This document shows positions 40,919 to 47,654 of a stretch of DNA of 64,000 nt, in pieces (within the stretch, counting starts at the first letter, position 1; every line of letters starts with the position of its first letter). Location: positions 62,001 through 126,000 of the forward strand of contig CAKULG010000005.1 of assembly GCA_934667105.1 (NCBI GenBank). The letters are read 5' to 3'. Source of the DNA: an uncultured Clostridia bacterium (GTDB taxonomy: Bacteria > Bacillota > Clostridia > Christensenellales > Aristaeellaceae). The notes below the pieces were generated by a model that searched no databases, was not told the DNA's origin, and saw only the letters and a program-made list of their open reading frames with translations. A program made the position numbers and the translations under genes.

Positions 40919-43165
40919 ATGGCGTTGCCGCACGATAAAAACAGATTGCTCCACAGGTTCACGGTGTCCTATTTGCTGCTGCTGTTCATTCCCATCGTTA
41001 TGGGCGGCGTTGTGTTCGCCGTCGCCTCGCGCCTGCTTTGGAGCAACCTGCTGGTCAATAACGATCGACTGCTTTCCTCCGCCTGCGATCAGGTGGAGGA
41101 CGCGGTGACGGCGGCGGACGACTTTGCCGAGAACCTGATGAAAAATGAAGAGCTGACCAACATTCTGAGCAACGCCGCCCAGCAGAACCCCTATACCATC
41201 CGGCACGTGGCCAACACGCTGCCCGTGCTGCGCACGGCCAATTCGGTGGTGGACCGGTATTACTTCTATTATTTTGGCGGCGATACGGAATTTGTGATCG
41301 GCCCGCAGATCACCTTCATGCACCCGCAGAAATACTACGCCTCCTGCTTTCAATGGGCGGGCATGGCCAGCGAGGATTTCTGGCAGATGATTCGCGATCA
41401 ACGGGCGAAATATATTTATCCCGCCCAGGATACCACCTATTTCAGCGCCTCCACACGCCAACTGCTGATTACCGCGCCCTACCGGCGCACTAATTTCGTC
41501 CGTCACAATTCGGGGCAGATCATGGTGTATTTGAATGAAAAGCGGCTGCTGGAGCTGTTTTCTCCCCTTCGCCAGGCAGGGGCGGAATGGATTGGCATTC
41601 TGGATCGGGACGGGCGGCTTTTAACCAGCGAGGGGGTGTGGGATGGCCTTCCACTGGAGGGATTATCCGCTCTGCCTTCCGGCATGGGGCGCACGCAGTT
41701 TTCCCTGCCGGGCGGGCGATACACGCTGCAATATATCCGCAGCGAGGAAAGCGGCTGGCTTTTCGCCGCGCTGATTTCCAACCGGGTGTACAGCGGCCAA
41801 AGCTCCCAGGTGCTCTGGATTGTGGGGGTGTGCATTTTGCTGTTTGTGGGCTGCGCGCTGCTGCTTACCGGCATGATTGCCCGGAACAGCCGCAAGCCCC
41901 TGGCGCAGCTGGTGCAGATGCTGCCCATCGAGGAGCAGGGCGGCAGGCCGGGCCTGTGGCCCCTTCAGCGGGCGGTGGAAAAGCTGGCCCTGGATAATGA
42001 GGAACTGAATGGCCAATTGGGGGCGCAGCAGGTGCAGCTGCGGGACGCGGCCATTTCCCAATTGGTGAAAGGAAACTTTGAGGATGAAAACGAAATCCGG
42101 CTGCTGCTGTCCCATACTGGGGTGGAGCTGGCGGGGCCTGCTTACCGGGGGCTGTATATGCAGGTGATGAACCAATCGGTGCCCAACGAAGCCAATATGA
42201 ATTATCAGAATTACCGCCACACGGTGGTATCCGAGGTGCTCAACGGCTTCGCCCCCGCGCTGCAATTGCTCACCATTAAAAACAGCAGCGAATATATCCT
42301 GCTTTATTCCCAGGCACCGGGCCAAACGTTGGAGGAGGTGGTTTCCGCCGCCTACACCACCCTGAAAAGCGCCTATAACCTGGATACCGTCTTTTTCGCG
42401 GGGGTTCCCTGCCAGGATCTGCGCACGCTGAACCAATCCTTCTCCTTCGCCCGGGCGCTGGCTATGCGCGAGGCGGGAGATGAAAAATATCTGCATGTGG
42501 CGGAGCGGCGACCCATCAATAAGACGGTGTACGATTACACCCCGTCGGAGGAGGTGTCGCTGGTTTCCTCCGCCCAGCGGGGCGAAATGGAGAAGACGGG
42601 AGCGCTGCTTGCGGACGTATATGAGCGCAATTTTGTGCAGCGCAGCCTGAGCCCCTTTATGCGCCAGGCCCTCTACAGCGCCATGCTGCACACCCTGAGC
42701 CGGTCCGATTGCCCCTTGACGCTGCCCGCGGAGCTGACCAACGTGCCGCTGCATATGGCCCCGAAGGCGTTTTTCCAGGCGCTGTGGAAGCAGTACGGCA
42801 GCATCAGCGAATGGGCCCAGGAAAACCGCCGCCGGGACAGTAAGCTGACCATGGATAAGGTGCTTCTTTTTATCCGGGAGAATTTCTGCGACAGCGCCAT
42901 GAGCCTGACCTATACCGCCACGCATTTCGGCCTGACGGAGCAATATCTTTCCGAATGCTTTAAAAAACGCACGGAAATGAATTTCTCCACTTATCTGGAG
43001 GAGCTGCGCATTCGCCGCGCGCAAACGCTGCTGCGCACCACGGAAACCAGCGTGCAGAATATCGCGGAATCGGTGGGCTATTCCAATATCCGCTCCTTCC
43101 GGCGGGCGTATAGCCGCGTGCTGGGCCATCCTCCCTCCGACGATCGGGGCGATGGAGAGGCGTGA
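40919..43165 (+). CDS. Membrane-bound AraC-family sensor-regulator (cassette 1)
   Basis: 748 aa. Transmembrane helices at about 17-40 and 300-322 flank an extracytoplasmic Cache-like sensor of about 260 residues. A cytoplasmic linker and a middle region (about 380-600) are followed by the AraC double helix-turn-helix (about 645-748: M-S-L-T-Y-T-A-T-H-F-G-L-T-E-Q-Y-L-S, and S-V-Q-N-I-A-E-S-V-G-Y-S-N-I-R-S-F-R-R-A-Y). This one-component layout (YtdP/YesN-like) lets an external sugar signal control DNA directly; the obvious target is divergent cassette 1. The tail after G-H-P-P-S is shorter and more acidic than usual. Start at the ATG 6 nt after GGGGAGG; an ATG touching the RBS was rejected. Confidence 0.88.
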   Translation: MALPHDKNRLLHRFTVSYLLLLFIPIVMGGVVFAVASRLLWSNLLVNNDRLLSSACDQVEDAVTAADDFAENLMKNEELTNILSNAAQQNPYTIRHVANTLPVLRTANSVVDRYYFYYFGGDTEFVIGPQITFMHPQKYYASCFQWAGMASEDFWQMIRDQRAKYIYPAQDTTYFSASTRQLLITAPYRRTNFVRHNSGQIMVYLNEKRLLELFSPLRQAGAEWIGILDRDGRLLTSEGVWDGLPLEGLSALPSGMGRTQFSLPGGRYTLQYIRSEESGWLFAALISNRVYSGQSSQVLWIVGVCILLFVGCALLLTGMIARNSRKPLAQLVQMLPIEEQGGRPGLWPLQRAVEKLALDNEELNGQLGAQQVQLRDAAISQLVKGNFEDENEIRLLLSHTGVELAGPAYRGLYMQVMNQSVPNEANMNYQNYRHTVVSEVLNGFAPALQLLTIKNSSEYILLYSQAPGQTLEEVVSAAYTTLKSAYNLDTVFFAGVPCQDLRTLNQSFSFARALAMREAGDEKYLHVAERRPINKTVYDYTPSEEVSLVSSAQRGEMEKTGALLADVYERNFVQRSLSPFMRQALYSAMLHTLSRSDCPLTLPAELTNVPLHMAPKAFFQALWKQYGSISEWAQENRRRDSKLTMDKVLLFIRENFCDSAMSLTYTATHFGLTEQYLSECFKKRTEMNFSTYLEELRIRRAQTLLRTTETSVQNIAESVGYSNIRSFRRAYSRVLGHPPSDDRGDGEA

Positions 43166-43261
43166 CGCCGGGGAAGCACGCCCTTTCATTACCGGCGGAA
43201 AAACAAGCTGACATTTTGATTCCCTTCTCTCTTCTGATATAGCTTTCTTGGAAGGGAGAAT

Positions 43262-43284
43262 CGTTCTTTGGCCTACAAAGAACG
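43262..43284. repeat. Left 23-bp direct repeat flanking the MITE
   Basis: Itself a palindrome: 9-bp arms CGTTCTTTG and CAAAGAACG around loop GCCTA. It matches 43536-43558 at 22 of 23 positions. Confidence 0.8.
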
Positions 43285-43535
43285 CAGGGCGTCGAAAAAG
43301 GATTTTCGACACCCTGTAAATGCAAGTCTGCTAAAGCAGTCTTGCATTTATGGCATCATTTTCTTGTAAAATGGTCATCAAAGATGCCTCATTTTACGGC
43401 CAGAAAATGATAGAGGAAGCGGTCGTTCCTACCGCTCCTCGAACCGGCAAAGCCGGTTCTGCGGATTTAAAAATGAAGGGCTAGCCGTCCTTCATTGCAT
43501 CCCGCAAGTTTGTTTGATACTTTTTTGACAGTCTG
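43285..43535. mobile_element. MITE-like element with terminal inverted repeats
   Basis: 251 bp, non-coding. The left end starts CAGGGCGTCGAAAAAG; the right end read inward on the minus strand starts CAGACTGTCAAAAAAG, so the ends match at 12 of 16 positions. Inside are stacked hairpins: GTCGAAAA/TTTTCGAC, AAATGCAAG/CTTGCATTT, GGCATC/GATGCC, GAGGAAGCGGT/ACCGCTCCTC, GAACCGGC/GCCGGTTC and AATGAAGG/CCTTCATT. The exact flanking 23-bp duplication supports insertion. No transposase gene lies within; an element elsewhere in the genome would have to move it. Confidence 0.65.
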
Positions 43536-43558
43536 CGTTCTTTGGCTTACAAAGAACG
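43536..43558. repeat. Right 23-bp direct repeat flanking the MITE
   Basis: Same 9-bp arms as the left copy with loop GCTTA. It continues into GGTTCCCTC, the outer right arm of the dispersed palindrome. Confidence 0.8.
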
Positions 43559-43656
43559 GTTCCCTCACAAATATTTTGATTTCGTTTTTTATAGCCCCTT
43601 TTTTGTATTCCGGCCCAAATTGAGCCGGAAATGTTTGCGTAAATTGCTTTTGTTTA

Positions 43657-43685
43657 TTGAAATCGGCGTTTCAAATTCGTATGAT
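43657..43685 (+). promoter_or_regulatory. Promoter before the truncated permease
   Basis: TTGAAA, 17-bp spacer, TATGAT, 43 bp before the remnant start. Low-GC setting like the remnant itself. Confidence 0.65.
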
Positions 43686-43727
43686 AGGGATGGATTGAAC
43701 GGAAAAAAAGAGGAGGAATATAGCAGC

Positions 43728-43853
43728 ATGCGTGGGCAAGCGCTGAAAACCAATCTGAAACGCAATTATATTTTCTATGCGCTTTTCATCCCGGTATTCG
43801 TCTACTATCTGATTTTTCACTATAAGCCGCTGCTGGGCGTAGTGATTATGTGA
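43728..43853 (+). pseudogene. LplB-type permease, N-terminal fragment
   Basis: The ATG after AGGAGGAATATAGCAGC opens 41 codons that read as the N-terminus and first transmembrane helix of an LplB-type sugar permease (L-K-R-N-Y-I-F-Y-A-L-F-I-P-V-F-V, then Y-K-P-L-L-G-V-V-I). The normal continuation A-F-x-x-F/Y is replaced by M-stop because unrelated AraC sequence begins around 43842-43848. The full protein would be about 310 aa. Promoter and RBS are intact, so a transcript running into the AraC remnant is possible. Lower in GC than the window average. Confidence 0.7.
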
Positions 43854-45016
43854 TCGTGAATCTGGATGTGGAGGCGATTAACCGTTCGCTGCGGCTGCTG
43901 AGCTTTCAGGATGATCTGCGGCTGTTGGTGCTGGATGAATACGGGCATCTGCTGGCGGGGCTAGCCCCTTCCCAGGGGGCGATGGAGGCGCTTTCCGCCC
44001 TGCGGCCTTCGGCGGAGGGCCGGGCGGATTACGCGCGGCTGGACGGGGTGAGCAGCGTCGTTTATTCGCTGCGCAGCGCCCGGGGCTGGAATTATTATAT
44101 GGCGCGGCCCGAAGCGGCGGTTATGGGCGGCATTTCCCGCATGCGCAACGGCATGCTGATGGTGTGCGCCTGCGCCTTTGGGGTGAGCGTGGCGCTTTCC
44201 ATGCTGCTGTCCCGCCGGGCGTATGAGCCCCTCCGCCGCATTGCCGACCGCCTGGAGCAGGCGCGCGAAACGCCCGACGGCGCGCGGCGGGAAAGCGAGC
44301 ATATTCTGCGTCAGATCGATTGCATTATGGCCCGCAACGCACAATTGGAAACTACTTGTCGGGAAATGGCGGAAAGCCGCCGGGAAGCATCCGCAGCGGC
44401 GTATCCGGCGGAGATGGAAAATCGTCTGCTGCGCGCGCTGAAAAATCGAGATAAAAAGGCGGTGCGCCAATGCCTGGACGCGCTGATGCTGCATCTGGTA
44501 AAAAGCGGCGCGGGGGAGAGCGCGGCCCTGGCCTGCTATCGTCAATTGCAGGGCGTGGTGGGCCAGCTGCAATCGCGGCAGGAGGAAGCGCAGGCGTTTT
44601 CTTCCCTGGCCCAGGCGGACGAGGCGCTGGAGCGCCAGTGCGGCCAGGTGATCGAAAGCCTGACGGCGCTGCCCGCCGCGCCCCCCTCGGAATTGATTCA
44701 GCGCGTTTGCGAATATATAGACGCGCATTTGAATGAAGATTTGCGTTTGGAAGCGTTGGAGGAGAAATTCTACATCTCTGAATCGAATCTGCGCAAGCGC
44801 TTCCGCGCGGAAATGGGCATGACCCTGAAGGAATACGCCGATGGGCGGCGCATGGTGGAGGCCCGGCGGATGCTGCTGGATAAAAAGCTGCAAATTCAGG
44901 AGATCGCCCGCTGCCTGGGCTTTGAATATCCACAGTCCTTCATCCGCTTTTTCCGTTCTATCGAGGGCGTTTCCCCCGGGGATTACCGGGAGCAGAATTC
45001 GCCTCCCAACGCATAA
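43847..45016 (+). pseudogene. AraC sensor-regulator lacking its N-terminus
   Basis: About 389 residues survive. The frame begins inside a Cache-like sensor (Y-V-I-V-N-L-D-V-E-A-I-N-R-S-L), followed by a transmembrane helix (about 95-120), a HAMP-like linker and coiled region, and an intact C-terminal AraC double helix-turn-helix (L-E-A-L-E-E-K-F-Y-I-S-E-S-N-L-R-K-R-F, later I-Q-E-I-A-R-C-L-G-F-E-Y-P-Q-S-F-I-R-F-F). The first membrane helix and most of the sensor (about 200 residues) are missing, and no RBS precedes the GTG at 43850. It is fused to the permease fragment upstream. The DNA-binding part could still be functional if translated. Confidence 0.7.
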
Positions 45017-45032
45017 GGAAAGGAGAGAACCT

Positions 45033-45743
45033 ATGAATCAGGCCTATACGCTGAGCGCGCGCTTCCTGGGGCGCTATGATGTGATCGTCTGCGGCGGCGG
45101 AATCGCCGGGGTGTGCGCCGCCGTGACCGCCGCCCGCCAGGGGTGCAGAACGCTGCTGCTGGAGGGTATGGGCTGCCTGGGCGGCACCATCACCCAGGGG
45201 CTGGTGCCCCAATTTCTGGACAGCGAAAATAAGGGCGGCCTGATACGGGAAATTCTTCGCCGCCTGGAGGAGACGGGCTGCACCTGCCCCCGGGACGGCG
45301 TGCTGTGGGGCATGGACGGGGCGCGCCGCTCCGGCGCGATTACGGATTTTGAGGGCGTGAAAACGCTGCTGGATACGCTCTGCCAGGAAAGCGGCGTGGA
45401 GCTGCTGCTCTACAGCCATGCGGTTCACGCGGAAACGGAGGCGGGAGGCTGCCGATCTATTTTGATCGGCACGGAGTGCGGCCTGCTCAGCGCCGAGGCG
45501 ACGCTTTTTATCGACGCCACGGGCAGCGGCACGCTGGCCCGTCTGTGCGGCTGCGGCTATGAATTCGGCCTGCCGGAAAACGGCCTGCCCCAGCCCTGCT
45601 CCATGTCCATGCAGGCGGCAGGGCTACGCGCTGCGCTAGAACAATTTGGAAAAATTTGCAGAAGCGTTGGCAAGCGTCATAAAAATTTATTCCCGATTGC
45701 AAGAAAAAGGAAGGTTTCATCGTCTGTTTATAGGAAAATATAG
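45033..45743 (+). pseudogene. FAD-dependent oxidoreductase, 3'-truncated
   Basis: 236 codons, of which about 200 are homologous. Good RBS (GGAAAGGAGAGAACCT). The N-terminal dinucleotide fold Y-D-V-I-V-C-G-G-G-I-A-G (FAD-binding glycines 21-26) and L-L-L-E-G-M-G-C-L-G-G-T are typical of the FAD_oxidored group, as is F-I-D-A-T-G-S-G-T-L-A. Homology ends near M-S-M-Q-A-A-G-L-R (about 45630), where relatives continue for 250-400 residues. The last 30 codons are Lys/Arg-rich, AT-rich and read in the wrong frame of another fragment. It is therefore broken. It lay beside an AraC and permease, the same partners as the intact locus at 50190-56417. Confidence 0.72.
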
Positions 45744-45765
45744 AAACGAGGCGATTTTTTTATGA
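45640..45765 (+). pseudogene. C-terminal fragment of an unidentified protein
   Basis: In the frame one base away from the truncated FAD gene, 41 codons from 45640 to a TGA at 45763-45765 read like real protein: N-N-L-E-K-F-A-E-A-L-A-S-V-I-K-I-Y-S-R-L, then R-F-H-R-L-F-I-G-K-Y-R-N-E-A-I-F-L. No start is present. It is low in GC and overlaps the next ATG (ATGA), as an operon neighbour would. I do not recognise the family. The fusion point lies between about 45630 and 45645. Confidence 0.4.
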
Positions 45766-46475
45766 AGAAGCTGACGACGATTTTACTGGCGCTGCTTATG
45801 CTGCTGGCGCTTGGCTGCTCCGCCATGGCGGAGACAACCAGCGTGGCCCTGCCCGACGGCCGCGCCCTGCGGCTGGAGGCCCAGTTGGTTGGCAGACAGA
45901 TCAATGGCGGCGCCTGCGAGGAGGAAGAAATTTACCGTCTGGATGTTTATGAGGGCCAGGCGGATCAGCCCAAGCAGACCCTGTATTTCACCCGGGAAAA
46001 CGGCGAAATGATGATTCAGGCCGTGGATTTGGATTTTGACGGCTACCTTGACCTGGATATCCTCTACGGCGCGGGGGCTACCAACAGCCGCCACACCTTT
46101 TTCCGCTGGGATCCGGCCCAGGATCGATTCACCCATGAAAGCGGAATCTATACCTGGCTGAGCAGCTACACCCTGTATCCGGAAAAGAAGCTGATCAGCA
46201 ATTTCCTGCATAACAGCGCCGCGGAGGGCGTGACCCAGCTTTTCCGCTGGGAGCGGGATGCCGAAGGTCAGCCCCGGCTGACCCTGATCCGGGAGGCGGA
46301 GGTGGCGGCGGATCCTGAGGAGCCGGACACGCTGAACCTGATCATCCGCGAGCCCAGCCGGGAATGGGGCGAGCTGATGGAAACGGCCCGCTACAGCTAT
46401 TCCTTCGATCAGGCGGTAGAAAATGCGGCGATTTACGAAAAGGAAGAGCAATTGCTCTGGGAAGGACTTGAATAA
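45762..46475 (+). CDS. Exported protein with a DxDxDG-type calcium-loop motif
   Basis: 237 aa. An N-terminal signal sequence (1-23) can be read either as signal peptidase I type (A-M-A before E-T) or, less well, as a lipoprotein at Cys19 (L-A-L-G-C). The mature protein includes V-D-L-D-F-D-G-Y-L-D-L-D-I-L-Y-G (about 88-103), the D-x-D-x-D-G-x-x-D loop found in FG-GAP and XAC2610-like proteins, which usually binds calcium. No enzyme motif seen. The start overlaps the stop of the fragment upstream; RBS ACGAGGCG is weak. Role unknown. Confidence 0.72.
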   Translation: MKKLTTILLALLMLLALGCSAMAETTSVALPDGRALRLEAQLVGRQINGGACEEEEIYRLDVYEGQADQPKQTLYFTRENGEMMIQAVDLDFDGYLDLDILYGAGATNSRHTFFRWDPAQDRFTHESGIYTWLSSYTLYPEKKLISNFLHNSAAEGVTQLFRWERDAEGQPRLTLIREAEVAADPEEPDTLNLIIREPSREWGELMETARYSYSFDQAVENAAIYEKEEQLLWEGLE

Positions 46476-46591
46476 CGCGCGGCGGCGAGAAAATATGCGC
46501 CCGCGATGAGGACGCTGTAATTCCGGCAATTTGCCGGTAGGGAGGCAAGAAAATTGCTTGTCCCTGTCCTCATACGGCTTTCCAGAAAGGG

Positions 46592-46724
46592 TGCGGGGAA
46601 ACCGCTCCGGTGCGCGCCGCTGGTTGAGGCGGCTGAGGACGAGCTGGCTTTGCGTGCCTGCCGTCCGAACCCAATGCTTCGCTTCGGCGAAGCAGCGCGG
46701 GGCGCAAGGAGCGGTTTCTCCGCA
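46592..46724. repeat. Long inverted repeat between convergent genes
   Basis: 17-bp arms (TGCGGGGAAACCGCTCC at 46592-46608 and its complement at 46708-46724, 16 of 17 matching) enclose about 100 bp with smaller hairpins such as CTTCGCTTCGGCGAAG. Arms resemble the dispersed palindrome family with a long loop. The gap 46476-46734 also has a CCGGCAATTTGCCGG hairpin near 46524. No gene seen. Confidence 0.6.
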
Positions 46725-46734
46725 TTTTATATTT

Positions 46735-47631
46735 TTACGGCCAGGAAAAGCCCAGGCTCTGGGCGTAACTGCGGAAAAAGAGCGCTTCGTCGGCGGCTGT
46801 CAGCACGCGGCAGGGGCCGGTCGCGCTGGGCGAAAAATGAACGGCACCCAGTGCATCCCCCAGCGATACCTGAATATTTCCCCGCGCCCAGGCAACCTTT
46901 TCCCGGTTGATATAGGCCCATAGCGCCAGCGGATCGTGAAACCAGGCGTATTCCCAATGCTGGATAACGGGGGCGATGGGCCGAAGGCAGGGGACGGGCG
47001 CAACCGCCCGGGCCGCACGATGGCCCGGAATTCGGAAACGGTAGGATATTTCTACGCCCGTCGCATAAAGCGCGGGAACCGGGGCGGAAAAAACGATGGA
47101 CGCGGCGTAAGGATCGCCCTTGATGTTCCATTCCACGTGGCCCCATTTTTTTGTATCGAAATCCGCCGTATGGAAAAAGCGCCCGCCCATGACCACCAAC
47201 GCCTTCAGCAGCCCGGGAAGATGGGGATAGGCGGCGAACAGTAACCCGATGTTTGTCAGCGGGCCGATGGCCGCCAGCACGATTTCGTGGGGATAGGCCT
47301 CGATATTCTCCCGCAGAAATTCTAGGGCGCGGCAGCGGGGAAACTGCTCCGCATGGAGAAAGCGCGCCGTTTGGGCGGCCTCCTCCGGATTGACGCGCGA
47401 TTGCAGAAGCGGGCCCAATATAGGCGTTTCGCAGCCGGGATAAATGGGAATGCGCTTCCCCGCCAGGCGGCACATCGCGTCCGCCAGCATGGCGCGCCGG
47501 ACGCTTTCCCCGGTCACGGTGGTGATTCCCAGTAGATCGATTTCCGACTGATGCAGCAAATAGGCCAAGGCCATGCAATCGTCGTTATCATTGCCGATAT
47601 CCGTATCCAGAAGCCATTTTGTTTTTTCCAT
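46735..47631 (-). CDS. Inosine-uridine nucleoside hydrolase family protein
   Basis: 298 aa. It hydrolyses the N-glycosidic bond of ribonucleosides to free base and ribose; some relatives act on other N-glycosides. The calcium-binding Asp cluster is at residues 9-18 (D-T-D-I-G-N-D-N-D-D). Also present are A-I-G-P-L-T-N-I-G and V-V-M-G-G-R-F, then E-W-N-I-K-G-D-P-Y-A-A-S-I-V, and a late H-D-P-L-A in the substrate pocket. No signal peptide: cytoplasmic. It lies 23 bp after the large AraC regulator on the same strand, so both are probably one transcript, divergent from ABC cassette 2. RBS GGGAGAGAAAC. Confidence 0.9.
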   Translation of the reverse strand: MEKTKWLLDTDIGNDNDDCMALAYLLHQSEIDLLGITTVTGESVRRAMLADAMCRLAGKRIPIYPGCETPILGPLLQSRVNPEEAAQTARFLHAEQFPRCRALEFLRENIEAYPHEIVLAAIGPLTNIGLLFAAYPHLPGLLKALVVMGGRFFHTADFDTKKWGHVEWNIKGDPYAASIVFSAPVPALYATGVEISYRFRIPGHRAARAVAPVPCLRPIAPVIQHWEYAWFHDPLALWAYINREKVAWARGNIQVSLGDALGAVHFSPSATGPCRVLTAADEALFFRSYAQSLGFSWP

Positions 47632-47654
47632 GTTTCTCTCCCGTTTCTCTGGTT

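Larger units (their letters stand above)
43166..43727. other. 562-bp gene-free stretch with palindrome and MITE
   Basis: No gene seen. In order: a short GC hairpin (GCCGG/CCGGC) near 43165-43197, the left half of a dispersed palindrome (about 43251-43284), a MITE-like element (43285-43535), the right half of the palindrome (43536-43567), low-GC DNA, and a promoter at 43657-43685 leading into a truncated permease gene. Confidence 0.7.

Noticed and set aside
43285..43535. Structured regulatory RNA or riboswitch
   Set aside because: Stacked hairpins could suggest one, but matching ends and exact flanking duplications fit an inserted MITE better, and the next gene is a truncated remnant.
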